From: Francisella adeliensis
Lineage (GTDB): Bacteria; Pseudomonadota; Gammaproteobacteria; Francisellales; Francisellaceae
Direction of reading: 5' to 3'
NCBI RefSeq assembly: GCF_003290445.1
Contig: NZ_CP021781.1
Coordinates: 744,001 to 808,000 of the forward strand
DNA length: 64,000 nucleotides
Part shown: piece after piece, positions 46,528-56,310 of the stretch
How positions within the stretch are numbered: position 1 is the first letter of the stretch
Layout: every line of letters begins with the position of its first letter
Notes under the pieces: generated by a model
What the model was told of the DNA's origin: nothing
Database searches by the model: none
What the model saw: only the letters and a program-made list of their open reading frames with translations
Made by a program: the position numbers and the translations under genes

Positions 46528-47079
46528 ATGAAAACAACAGATGTAACGATAGTAAGAAGACAGGTTGAAGCAGTAGCTGTACCATTTGGTGATAAGGTTG
46601 AGCTTATGCCAGGGCAAGAGGTTTTGGTAACTCAAGATAAGGGTGGTAGTTTTACAGTAAATGCAAATGGTAACCTTCTTCACCTGGATGGTAAAGATGC
46701 TGATGCGATAGGTAAGCAGGTAGTTAAATACCCAGTAGAAGAGTATAATATTAAAGCTGGTGATCCTATTAATATGGATGCAGTATGGGATCAGATGAAG
46801 ACTGTTTATGATCCTGAAATACCTGTAAATATAGTTGACCTAGGTCTTATATATAATGTAATTACGAGGAAGCTTGAAAGTGGTAATTTTCATGTGATTA
46901 TAGATATGACACTTACTGCACCAGGTTGTGGTATGGGTCCAGTATTGATGACAGATGTTGAAAAACGTGTTGCAATGCTACCAAATGTTGATAAGGTTGA
47001 TGTAGTTATGGTTTTTGATCCACCATGGAACTCTGAGCTTATGACAGAAGAAGCTAAACTGGAGCTTGGACTTTTTTAA
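46528..47079 (+). CDS. sufT: SufT-like Fe-S assembly protein (DUF59/MIP18)
   Basis: A 183-residue protein with a C-terminal MIP18/DUF59 domain (TVYDPEIPVNIVDLGLIYNV and TLTAPGCGMGPVL with the reactive Cys) and the N-terminal extension of about 85 residues typical of the SufT form. Helps mature Fe-S proteins. Third gene of the suf cluster. No metal-binding Cys pairs besides the conserved one. Confidence 0.88.
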   Translation: MKTTDVTIVRRQVEAVAVPFGDKVELMPGQEVLVTQDKGGSFTVNANGNLLHLDGKDADAIGKQVVKYPVEEYNIKAGDPINMDAVWDQMKTVYDPEIPVNIVDLGLIYNVITRKLESGNFHVIIDMTLTAPGCGMGPVLMTDVEKRVAMLPNVDKVDVVMVFDPPWNSELMTEEAKLELGLF

Positions 47080-47156
47080 TGTCCTAAACCTTATAAATAT
47101 TTCAAAACTATCTTTAGCAAGTTATAATTACTAAAATTCGTATAAGAATTAATTAC

Positions 47157-47892
<736 letters not shown>

Positions 47893-48140
47893 CTGCTTTA
47901 TTATGATTTAAGTAGGTTACGATTTTCTTTTAATGAAGCGAGATATTATCTATAGTTATTCGATTAGTATATGTTGAGGGCTATAAATACTATCATGTTT
48001 ACTACTTGTGGCTATTAACTTTACTTATATACAAGATATTATTTATGCTAAAAAATAGTAATAGTTAAAATTATAGAGTATATTTAAATTTAAGAATTAA
48101 ATTATCATAGCTATGAGCTTGTAAGAAGACTCCTTAAATT

Positions 48141-49388
48141 ATGAAAAGCCTATGTATTACTAAACTGTTAGATAATATCTATTCAGGTGTTATTGTTTAT
48201 GGACCTGATGCGTCAGTTATTTATGTTAACAAATCTGCTTGTAATATTTTAAAAATAGATAGTGATGACCTACTAGGAAAAAATCTTTTTGAAATAAATT
48301 GGAGGATAGTTGATGCTAGTGGTAATACTGTTGATAATGATAAACGCCCATCTAGTCTTGTTTATAATGGTCAAGAAGAAAGTTGTGAAATGTTATTGGG
48401 GATAGAATATCCTGAAGGTCAATCAAATGTTTGGATTTGGGTAAAAGCTTACTCTGATCATGGAAGAGTAGTTAGTACATTTGTAGATGTTACTGAAAAA
48501 TATCGATTGCCATTTCAGCAAATTGTAGATAAAGCAACTGATGCTATGATTATTACAACTGCTAAAAACGATTCAAAATTAAATGGACCAAAAATAGTTT
48601 ATGTTAATGACTTTTTTAAAAAACTAACGGGTTATACAAAAAAAGAGCTTATCGGAAATACTCCTAAAATATTACAAGGTAAAGATACAGATCAAAGGCG
48701 TTTATTTACATTAAAACAGGCAATTGAAAAGAACAAACCAGTAAAAACTACTCTTCTTAATTATAGAAAAAATGGCGAAAGATACTGGGTAGATTTATCA
48801 ATATTCCCCCTTAGTCTTGGCTTTAGAGATGATGTTACACACTTTGCAGGTATACACCATGATATAACAAAATTGAAAGAAGCTGAAATTGCACATAGAG
48901 AAGCAGCTGAGAAAGATGCTCTTACAGAGCTTTTTAATAGACGAGGTTTTGATTCTATAACTCAGAGTTACGATGATCACAGAAAAAAAGCACAAGAGTA
49001 TGCTTTAGTGATGATAGATATTGATTTTTTTAAAAATGTCAACGACACGTATTCGCATGCTCATGGAGATGAGGTTATTAAAGACCTTGCAGGGATTATA
49101 AAAGAATATTGTCGTGATGATGATACTGGCGTTAGACTTGGTGGAGAAGAGTTTGCTATATTGATTGTAGATTCTAATAAGCAGGATGCTTTGAAAATTG
49201 CAGAACGATTGCGTAAAAGTGTAGAAAAACAAATTGTTAGTTTTAATGGTGATGATATATCATATACTATAAGTTGTGGTATAGCTGATAGTAACGGCTC
49301 AGAAAATATCGCTGAATGTCTTCATAATGCCGATAAGGCATTATATAATGCCAAAGAGAAAGGTAGAAACCGTAGTGAGGTTTGTTAA
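48141..49388 (+). CDS. PAS-PAS-GGDEF diguanylate cyclase
   Basis: A 415-residue cytosolic protein. PAS1 spans about 8-115; PAS2 about 120-250; GGDEF about 255-412. The catalytic motif is GGEEF at 334-338, and the product-inhibition site R325-x-x-D328 sits five residues before it, so active and feedback-inhibited c-di-GMP synthesis is expected. PAS2 has LOV-like sequence (PKILQGKDTD, then LLNYRKNGERYW), but the position of the photoactive Cys is Pro175, so ordinary LOV photochemistry is ruled out. No EAL or HD-GYP partner is in the window. The 248 bp upstream (47893-48140) shows no gene. Confidence 0.92.
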   Translation: MKSLCITKLLDNIYSGVIVYGPDASVIYVNKSACNILKIDSDDLLGKNLFEINWRIVDASGNTVDNDKRPSSLVYNGQEESCEMLLGIEYPEGQSNVWIWVKAYSDHGRVVSTFVDVTEKYRLPFQQIVDKATDAMIITTAKNDSKLNGPKIVYVNDFFKKLTGYTKKELIGNTPKILQGKDTDQRRLFTLKQAIEKNKPVKTTLLNYRKNGERYWVDLSIFPLSLGFRDDVTHFAGIHHDITKLKEAEIAHREAAEKDALTELFNRRGFDSITQSYDDHRKKAQEYALVMIDIDFFKNVNDTYSHAHGDEVIKDLAGIIKEYCRDDDTGVRLGGEEFAILIVDSNKQDALKIAERLRKSVEKQIVSFNGDDISYTISCGIADSNGSENIAECLHNADKALYNAKEKGRNRSEVC

Positions 49389-49447
49389 CTGTAAAGTATA
49401 AGTTGTAAATACTATTTCTCTTTATTCCTATATTTTAATTAAATATT

Positions 49448-50293
49448 TTATAAGTTCCATGCCTTTACAATATCTGCTTGTGAGATATTTAAATTAGAGT
49501 CAAAATTTTGAAAGTATAGGCTATATTGTTTTATAAGTTGAGCTACATACATATCTTTTCCTGATATATAAAAGATTCCATTATTATTACAATACTCATG
49601 TAGATGGTTTTTACGGCCATCTTTTTCGGGCATATTGTGACAGAAAGTGATCTTTGATTGTTTGACCAAGTCTATAAATTGAGTATTTTGCTCTAAGTTT
49701 GGTGAAGCTGATATAGGGGTAGCATCAACGATTAAATCGTACGGACCTTCAAAGTGAGGTATGTTTTCGACACCAAGTTCTTTTTTCTTTTGCGTTACTT
49801 TTTTAGGATCTCTGCCAATCATTGTAACTTTAATCCCTAAATCTTGAAGGACTTTAAAGGCAACACCAGAAACGCCACCATTACCGTAGATTACAGCAGT
49901 TTCAATATTTTGTTTAGATTTTTGAATACCATTGGTTAATGCATTATGTAGACCAAAACAGTCAGTGTTATAGCCGTGTAATTTACCGCTTTTATTTATA
50001 ACAGTGTTTACAGCTAAGGTTTCTTTAGCAAGAGGTTCTACATAGTCTAGAAAAGGTATAATTTTTGATTTAAGACCATTTTGAGCTGTGACGGTACCAC
50101 CATTTACAAAAGGCGCTTTTATCGTATCTGTATAAGTTTTAGCATCAACTTCTCCCTCAAATGTGAAGTAACATAAGTTTAAACCTAGTTCATGCATAGC
50201 ATTATTATGTCTAGTAATAGAAGAGTTACTTCCTGACGTTGAAAGTATAAACTTTGTTTGAGTATTCAGAGGAGTTTTATATTTATCTAGCAT
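49448..50293 (-). CDS. Shikimate dehydrogenase-like protein (SDH-L type)
   Basis: A 281-residue two-domain oxidoreductase. The shikimate-side loop reads SGSNSSITRHNNAM, and GYNTDCFGL keeps the catalytic Asp of NTDG. The NADP-binding domain has VIYGNGGVSGVAFKVL and IGRDPKK. The usual VTVPFK segment with the catalytic Lys is replaced by VTAQNGLK, and the substrate SxS triad is altered. This points to the SDH-L/HI0607-like group rather than AroE. Substrate unknown. Confidence 0.78.
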   Translation of the reverse strand: MLDKYKTPLNTQTKFILSTSGSNSSITRHNNAMHELGLNLCYFTFEGEVDAKTYTDTIKAPFVNGGTVTAQNGLKSKIIPFLDYVEPLAKETLAVNTVINKSGKLHGYNTDCFGLHNALTNGIQKSKQNIETAVIYGNGGVSGVAFKVLQDLGIKVTMIGRDPKKVTQKKKELGVENIPHFEGPYDLIVDATPISASPNLEQNTQFIDLVKQSKITFCHNMPEKDGRKNHLHEYCNNNGIFYISGKDMYVAQLIKQYSLYFQNFDSNLNISQADIVKAWNL

Positions 50294-50390
50294 GTTGATT
50301 ATAAGTATAGTAATAACACTTAGAGTTTATAAAAACCAGATAAAATAAGCAAATTATTAGAAATAAATCTAAGAGAGTTAGGAAAGAGTA

Positions 50391-51755
50391 TTATAGGATA
50401 TATTGACTTAGGTCTTTATTTTTAACAAGATTTCCTAATTTATCATCAACATATTTAGTTGTTATGCTTATAGTTTTATCTTCAAGTTCTGGAGCATCAA
50501 AAGATATTTCTTCAAGAAGTTTTTCCATTACAGTATGAAGTCTTCTAGCACCGATATTTTCAACTTCTTCATTAACTCCATGAGAAATCTCAGCTATGCG
50601 TTTTATTGCGTCATCTTCAAAGCTCAACTCTAAACCTTCTGTTTTCATTAAAGCTATATATTGCTTTAAGATTGAACAATCAGGCTCTTTAAGAATTCTA
50701 ACAAAATCTGCTATTTCTAAAGATCTAAGCTCTACACGAATTGGTAGTCTACCTTGAAGTTCAGGGATAAGGTCAGAAGGTTTTGCTACATGGAAAGCAC
50801 CAGATGCTATAAATAATATATGGTCTGTTTTAATCATACCATGCTTAGTAGATACTGTTGACCCTTCAACTAGAGGTAGTAAGTCACGTTGAACACCTTC
50901 ACGAGATACATCACCACCATTATTGCTAGATTTTTTACAAACTTTGTCAATTTCATCTAAGAAAACAATACCATTTTGTTCAACAGATTCTAAAGCACTA
51001 GCTTTAATCTCTTCTTCATTAACTAGTTTTGCAGCTTCTTCATCTTTTACAATTTTCAAAGCATCTTTGATTTTCATTTTCTTAGATTTTTTCTTATCAC
51101 TACTTAGATTGGAAAATAAATCTTGAATTTGACTAGTCATATCTTCCATGCCTGGAGGTCCCATTACACCAATTTGTTTAGGAGCAGCTGAAACTTCAAT
51201 CTCAATTTCTTTATCATCAAGTTCACCATTACGTATTTTCTTTCTAAATATTTCACGAGTTGAGTTATCTTTATCTTTTTTAGCATGTTCATCAACAGGC
51301 TCATTACCAAAGCCAACTTTTGACTCAGCAGGGCGTGCAGGAGGTAGAAGTACATCAAGGATTCTTTCCTCAGCCTGAACTTCTGCTTTGTCTTGGTACA
51401 TTTTTTTGGCATCTTCACGTTTCATCTTTACAGCCATCTCTACAAGATCACGGATTATAGATTCTACATCTTTACCAACATAACCAACTTCTGTAAATTT
51501 AGTAGCTTCAACTTTTATGAAAGGAGCATCAGCAAGTTTTGCCAGTCTTCGTGCAATTTCAGTCTTACCAACACCTGTTGGGCCTATCATTAAGATATTT
51601 TTTGGAGTAACTTCTTGGCGCATATCGCCTTCAAGATTCATTCTTCTCCATCTATTTCTAAGGGCAATAGCCACTGCTTTTTTAGCATCACTTTGACCAA
51701 TGATATGTCTTTCTAACTCGTGTACAATCTTTTTAGGAGTTAATACTTGTGTCAT
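50391..51755 (-). CDS. hslU: HslU ATPase subunit of the HslVU protease
   Basis: A 454-residue AAA+ unfoldase. N-terminal [17 protein letters not shown], Walker [17 protein letters not shown], pore motif [13 protein letters not shown], Walker [11 protein letters not shown], and the C-terminal tail [13 protein letters not shown] that inserts into HslV. The I-domain covers about 110-240 and is rich in charge. It follows hslV after 3 bp; both share a heat-shock-like promoter upstream of hslV. Confidence 0.97.
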   Translation of the reverse strand: MTQVLTPKKIVHELERHIIGQSDAKKAVAIALRNRWRRMNLEGDMRQEVTPKNILMIGPTGVGKTEIARRLAKLADAPFIKVEATKFTEVGYVGKDVESIIRDLVEMAVKMKREDAKKMYQDKAEVQAEERILDVLLPPARPAESKVGFGNEPVDEHAKKDKDNSTREIFRKKIRNGELDDKEIEIEVSAAPKQIGVMGPPGMEDMTSQIQDLFSNLSSDKKKSKKMKIKDALKIVKDEEAAKLVNEEEIKASALESVEQNGIVFLDEIDKVCKKSSNNGGDVSREGVQRDLLPLVEGSTVSTKHGMIKTDHILFIASGAFHVAKPSDLIPELQGRLPIRVELRSLEIADFVRILKEPDCSILKQYIALMKTEGLELSFEDDAIKRIAEISHGVNEEVENIGARRLHTVMEKLLEEISFDAPELEDKTISITTKYVDDKLGNLVKNKDLSQYIL

Positions 51756-51758
51756 AAT

Positions 51759-52313
51759 TTAAGCATCCTTCTTATTATCTAAACTTTCTATAGTAAAGTT
51801 GTGGTTTGTGTAAATACAAGTGTCAGCAGCTATTGTAAGGCTTTTTTTAACCACTTCTTCAGCTGATAAATCTGTGTTTTCGATTAGAGCTGTTGCTGCA
51901 GAACGAGCATAAGTTGATCCTGAACCTATAGATATAATCTCATTTTTATCTGCTGCCATTACATCACCAACACCAGAAATTAGTAGAGACTTATTTTCAT
52001 CAGCAACTATAATCATAGCCTCAAGTTTACTCAACATTCTATCTAAGCGCCACTCACGAACCATTTCAACAGCTGCTCTTTCAAGATTACCTTGATAAAA
52101 CTCTAACTTTTGTTCAAATTTTTCAAATAGAGTGAATGCATCTGCAGTAGATCCAGCGAAACCAGTAAGTACTTTACCACCATTTAATTGTCTAACTTTT
52201 ACGATATTATCTTTTGCAATAGTGTGACCTAAAGTAGCTTGGCCATCACCACCAATTACAACTTTGTCACCTTTTCTTACGCAAAGAATAGTAGTACCTT
52301 TCATTATTTCCAT
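51759..52313 (-). CDS. hslV: HslV peptidase subunit of the HslVU protease
   Basis: A 184-residue proteasome-like Thr protease. The mature N-terminus should be the Thr in [19 protein letters not shown]. With the start at 52313 (aagg 8 bases upstream) six residues precede it, MEIMKG, longer than the single Met of E. coli HslV; a start at 52304 would leave three. Removal of this short propeptide would be required. The GDGQATLG block is typical. Confidence 0.95.
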   Translation of the reverse strand: MEIMKGTTILCVRKGDKVVIGGDGQATLGHTIAKDNIVKVRQLNGGKVLTGFAGSTADAFTLFEKFEQKLEFYQGNLERAAVEMVREWRLDRMLSKLEAMIIVADENKSLLISGVGDVMAADKNEIISIGSGSTYARSAATALIENTDLSAEEVVKKSLTIAADTCIYTNHNFTIESLDNKKDA

Positions 52314-52363
52314 ATCATTTACCTTATTTGTTTGTAGGCTTTGTATAAATCTATTATTTATAA

Positions 52364-52391
52364 ATATGGGGAGCGTTAGATTTTTTACAAG
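52364..52391 (-). promoter_or_regulatory. Sigma-32-like heat-shock promoter of hslVU
   Basis: On the minus strand CTTGTAA (52391-52385) and CCCCATAT (52371-52364) are separated by 13 bases. They match the sigma-32 consensus CTTGAAA and CCCCATnT, with one mismatch in the -35. It lies about 50 bp before the hslV start. Confidence 0.72.
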
Positions 52392-52482
52392 TTCTTTTGG
52401 TTATAAAGTTACGAATCTAGTCACAAAGTTTTAAAATTATGGTATATTTGACGCTGTCAAAATAATAAAAATGGTTTGATTA

Positions 52483-53244
52483 ATGAGTAGTTTAAATTAT
52501 AAAGAAACAATATCTCTTGCAGTTAATATATATAAGAGATCTTTCAAGATCGCTTTTGCTTTAGCTTTTATGTTGTCATTTATCTCAGAATTTTGCATGG
52601 TTTATATGATGAATCATGGAATGTTAGAATTTATAGAGAATGAAGGCAAAGAAATACCTGCTAACTTCCCTCCGGGAGAAGTTTTAGCCTTAATGATGAT
52701 AGTTATTGTAGTTGCAACAATATTTGTTTATGCAATGATCTTACTTTTACAAGGTATATTCATAAAGCAAAAAATGAAACAATCAGATGCTTTAAAACTA
52801 TCTCTTCAGATATTTTCTAAGAGAGTATTTGCTTTTATAGGAGCATTTTTCCTATCTATGATTATTATGAGTATGTTTACAATGTTTTTGCAGTATATAG
52901 GTATGTTTTTAGCTATCTTACTTTTTGTTACTGTTTTTCCAAATGTGCTTCTTGAACAGAAGAATGTGTTTGATGCAATTAAGTCAAATTTCTCTCTTTT
53001 AAAGTCAGATACTTTTTATATGATCAAAATATCTATTAGTATACTAGCATTAATGATTATTAAATCATTGATTACAGTAGGTTTAGTCTATGGTTTGAAG
53101 AGTTTAAGTGTCGAAATTAACCCATTAGAATCAAGTCTTCAAAATATAATAGTTACTATTATAGAATCATTTATAATGCCGTTTATTTTAGCTATTACAG
53201 TTGCGGTGTTTTTAGCTACTAGAAAAGAAAAAAATATTAGCTAA
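52483..53244 (+). CDS. Six-helix inner-membrane protein, YciC-like
   Basis: A 253-residue hydrophobic protein with six predicted helices. The layout, with an N-terminal cytosolic turn (SLAVNIYKRSFKIAF), a loop with an NFPPGEV segment and an internal VFPNVLLEQKNVFDAIKSNF block before helix 5, recalls the YciC/UPF0259 type. No catalytic residues. Divergent from hslVU. Function unknown. Confidence 0.65.
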   Translation: MSSLNYKETISLAVNIYKRSFKIAFALAFMLSFISEFCMVYMMNHGMLEFIENEGKEIPANFPPGEVLALMMIVIVVATIFVYAMILLLQGIFIKQKMKQSDALKLSLQIFSKRVFAFIGAFFLSMIIMSMFTMFLQYIGMFLAILLFVTVFPNVLLEQKNVFDAIKSNFSLLKSDTFYMIKISISILALMIIKSLITVGLVYGLKSLSVEINPLESSLQNIIVTIIESFIMPFILAITVAVFLATRKEKNIS

Positions 53245-53263
53245 TAGCTTCTCTTAGTCCTTA

Positions 53264-54031
53264 TCAAAAAGTAGTAGGGGTGTTACGATTAAATTTTACT
53301 TTTAAATCATTTAAATATTTTAACTGATCTAAACAACGATCATTCCACATTTGCTTTTTGTAGCCAATAATCATCCCCGAAATTTCTTGCCAAGCTATAA
53401 GTTCATCAATTTCTTCTATATATTGAATATTCCAGACAAAGACTTTAGAAAAAGGACTTTGTAAATTTTTATTAATTTCGCAAAGTTTATATAGTACTTC
53501 TAAGTCTATATCTACTACTTCTCCATAGCTAATAATTGTGTTTTTAACTTTATCAGTGATCAGTTGATTCTTGACTTTACTAACAAGATTGAGGTCTTCT
53601 TTTGTTATCCAACATCCAATGCCATCAATCTCTCGTAGATTATTTATAATATTTTTGTAACTAAAATTTTTGTTGATAATATTAAGAGGTCTACCTAAGT
53701 CATAAATAATACTGATATTTTTAGGGATATGTTTGTTTATAGTAGATAGCATATCTTTTATATTGTTGTCATCAAGGGTCTTAATGTCTAACCATAGTAT
53801 AGAGAGTTTTGATTTTCGCTTACTATAGAGCTGCTTAAAACTAGTTAACCAATCTTCTAGAGAATAATGCTTTGTATTATTAAAATCATGATGAGCAACC
53901 ACCCATTGTTTTTTAGAAGCACTATAGGCTATATCTATCTCTAATCCAGAATAATAAGGAAGTACTTTACTGATATTTTCAGGTTTATTTACCTGATGAG
54001 CTATCGAATAAAATGAGTTTTTTGAAGACAT
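53264..54031 (-). CDS. PLC-like phosphodiesterase-fold protein
   Basis: A 255-residue cytosolic protein. Early IAHQVNKPENI, then GLEIDIAYSASKKQWVVAHHDF, shows the pattern of glycerophosphodiester phosphodiesterase-like TIM barrels: a first His (IAHQ), an E-x-D metal pair (EID) and a second His (HHD). Later strands include LWLDIKTLDD and SIIYDLG. No signal peptide. Closest to the GDPD/sphingomyelinase D superfamily; the substrate is uncertain. It lies 22 bp after the transporter gene. Confidence 0.6.
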   Translation of the reverse strand: MSSKNSFYSIAHQVNKPENISKVLPYYSGLEIDIAYSASKKQWVVAHHDFNNTKHYSLEDWLTSFKQLYSKRKSKLSILWLDIKTLDDNNIKDMLSTINKHIPKNISIIYDLGRPLNIINKNFSYKNIINNLREIDGIGCWITKEDLNLVSKVKNQLITDKVKNTIISYGEVVDIDLEVLYKLCEINKNLQSPFSKVFVWNIQYIEEIDELIAWQEISGMIIGYKKQMWNDRCLDQLKYLNDLKVKFNRNTPTTF

Positions 54032-54053
54032 TAAATAAACCTCTGATATCTGT

Positions 54054-55235
54054 TTAAATCATACCTAAAGCTATAATCATCATAATTAATACACTTAGAA
54101 CAACCATTAATAATTTGAAATAAAACTGTGTTGGAGAATGTTTTCGTTGAGATTTGTATTGTTTAAATGATGCTAATGACGGTAGCAAAAGTGCAAAAAA
54201 CAGTCCACTAAAGCCCGAAATAGCTATCGCTTTGACGAATAAGTTTTCATAGAAATTTGCAACTAACCAGCATGGTATAAACCCAATAATTCCGCAGTAA
54301 AATCTATTTAATAAAGTGTATTTTAGTTTGAATGAATCGATTAGAAAATCTATGAATGCAACAGATAAAGCTATAAATGAAGCTATTAAAGTTATGTTGA
54401 AAAAAGCTTTTAGAAAGGCTGTTATGAAACTACTGAAGTTGTAAGTATCAATTATTTCTAGAATCTGTCCAAGAGTTAGTTGATTATGGTATTTACTCCC
54501 ATAAGGTTCAACTAAGCTAACTATCGCATTTATCCAAAGTAAACTTACAACAAGAGTAATAGTCGTAGCTATTGTAAGTATTAGCTTCAGCTGTTTAGTG
54601 TTATCTCTTCCGATATAATTTACCAGACTAGGAATTATTGATTGATAAGAAAAAACTAATATAATTACAGAAAATCCCTGAGATAGATGTTCAATTTTTT
54701 TTAAGTCATAGTTTGCAAAACTCGAAATATTAAGGTTTAAAAATATTACGGCGACTACTAAAAATGTAAGTTTAGCAATCATTACTAAAGAGTTTAGTTT
54801 CTCTGCATATTTAACACCTAAAACTACTAGCGTTCCAAATACTATCGTAAAAAAAAGACTCAACACTTTATTTTGGTAGGGAATATAAATCCCTTTAAAA
54901 ATAGTATTTAGAAAGATATCTGGGCTTGTATTTATGTATGCAGTTAATACACTATAGAGTGTGATAGCAAAAGAAAGCATAATGATATATCGAGCATACT
55001 TTCCGAAACTATCCTCAGCTATAGAACAGAAATTGTTTTTATAAAGAGGAAGTTTTGAACTTAAATCAACGATTAAAAAACCAGAAAAAAGCATAACAAT
55101 ATATGCAAAGAGCATTAGTATAAAGGTTGTTAAGAGACCAAGCTGATTTGCTACTATAGGCAGTGCCAATATTCCACCACCGATCATACAGCTAATTACT
55201 AGTAGCACACAGCCTATAAATTTGATGATGCCCAT
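54054..55235 (-). CDS. Aromatic amino acid permease family transporter (HAAAP, TyrP-like)
   Basis: A 393-residue protein with 11 predicted helices. The first helix LLVISCMIGGGILALPIVANQLG is the HAAAP/APC substrate-binding unwound helix (GGGxLALP). FSYQSIIPSLVNYIGRD is another family block. It imports Tyr, Trp or a related amino acid with protons. Francisella needs several amino acids from outside, which fits. It starts 4 bp after the deacetylase gene stop. Confidence 0.83.
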   Translation of the reverse strand: MGIIKFIGCVLLVISCMIGGGILALPIVANQLGLLTTFILMLFAYIVMLFSGFLIVDLSSKLPLYKNNFCSIAEDSFGKYARYIIMLSFAITLYSVLTAYINTSPDIFLNTIFKGIYIPYQNKVLSLFFTIVFGTLVVLGVKYAEKLNSLVMIAKLTFLVVAVIFLNLNISSFANYDLKKIEHLSQGFSVIILVFSYQSIIPSLVNYIGRDNTKQLKLILTIATTITLVVSLLWINAIVSLVEPYGSKYHNQLTLGQILEIIDTYNFSSFITAFLKAFFNITLIASFIALSVAFIDFLIDSFKLKYTLLNRFYCGIIGFIPCWLVANFYENLFVKAIAISGFSGLFFALLLPSLASFKQYKSQRKHSPTQFYFKLLMVVLSVLIMMIIALGMI

Positions 55236-55239
55236 TCAA

Positions 55240-56274
55240 TTATTCGTTCTCGTATAACCCTTTAAGGTGTTGAAATACAGCTTCAGAAAACCCTGAATCA
55301 GTAACATTATAACCACCTTCAAGCAAAGATATAATCGGAGCATCATTTTTAGAATTTTTAAGTTTTGATTTTAGATATTTAGTCATCTGTAGATACGCAT
55401 TATCACTTAAACCTTCGTCTTTGGTGAATTTGGCTATTGGATCACCATGTCTAGCATCAAACCCAGCTGAGATGAAAACCAAATCAGGACTAATATTTTC
55501 AAAAGCTTCATCTATAGTTTTATAAAATTTAGGCAGAAAAATGCTATCTATATAATCTTTTTTTGAAGTATGTATGTTTTTAATAAAACTATTTGAGTTA
55601 TTAGCTTTACCACATACTGTAGCGTAATTATCAGGCTCTAAGTCAGGATCCTCATTATATGGGTAAATCGTAGCATTATGAAATGATATGAAATAAGTTT
55701 CAAAATCTTTGAACCTAGCTTTGATACTGTTGTCTTTAATATCAAAAAGGACACTTTGAGTACCATTACCATGATGGTAATCCCAGTCTATGATCAGTAT
55801 TGATTTTTTACTGTATTTGATGTTCGCTAGCATACTTGCAAATGCAATATTGTTGAAATAACAGAAGCCTTCGCCAACTTGATAACCGCCATCAAAATCA
55901 TCATCTTTACAGATACCACCATCAAAACTATGATGGCCAGGAGGGCGCATAGCATAAAAAGATATTTGATTGTTTTTAATAGCAGTATCAAATGTCTGTG
56001 TGAATGCTTTAAGTGGGTACGTTGAAGTTAAATATTTCGGAGAATTGGTGATTTCAGAAATATGTTTGTTAGAGTGGATTTGATTTAAATACGTTAAAAA
56101 TTCATCAGAAAAATTTTCTGGAAGTATTTTATGGCTGTTAATTAGGTTGTTTTTTTTAGCTTTTTGTTTTGCTAAATCTACGATGTCCATTCTTTTTGGC
56201 TGTTCAGCTGAACCTGTAAAATTTAGATGCTGTTTAAACAGTTCACGATTATTGAAAAAATTTATTTTACTCAT
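55240..56274 (-). CDS. Histone-deacetylase-family zinc amidohydrolase
   Basis: A 344-residue arginase-fold enzyme. RPPGHHSFD carries the tandem His pair, IDWDYHHGNGTQ has Asp and His zinc ligands, and FISAGFDARHGDP has the third ligand Asp. The FNNIAFA segment is also typical. Bacterial members deacetylate acetylpolyamines, acetoin-pathway enzymes or other N-acetyl compounds; substrate not determinable. Coupled with the HAAAP transporter downstream. Confidence 0.9.
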   Translation of the reverse strand: MSKINFFNNRELFKQHLNFTGSAEQPKRMDIVDLAKQKAKKNNLINSHKILPENFSDEFLTYLNQIHSNKHISEITNSPKYLTSTYPLKAFTQTFDTAIKNNQISFYAMRPPGHHSFDGGICKDDDFDGGYQVGEGFCYFNNIAFASMLANIKYSKKSILIIDWDYHHGNGTQSVLFDIKDNSIKARFKDFETYFISFHNATIYPYNEDPDLEPDNYATVCGKANNSNSFIKNIHTSKKDYIDSIFLPKFYKTIDEAFENISPDLVFISAGFDARHGDPIAKFTKDEGLSDNAYLQMTKYLKSKLKNSKNDAPIISLLEGGYNVTDSGFSEAVFQHLKGLYENE

Positions 56275-56310
56275 AATGCTGTTTTACTCCATATTTTTAT
56301 AGAAATTATT

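Noticed and set aside
47893-49447. A fourth 3'-end duplication, ferredoxin end versus the flank after the GGDEF gene
   Set aside because: Only scattered A/T matches with gaps; no in-register codons or stop as in the three accepted cases.
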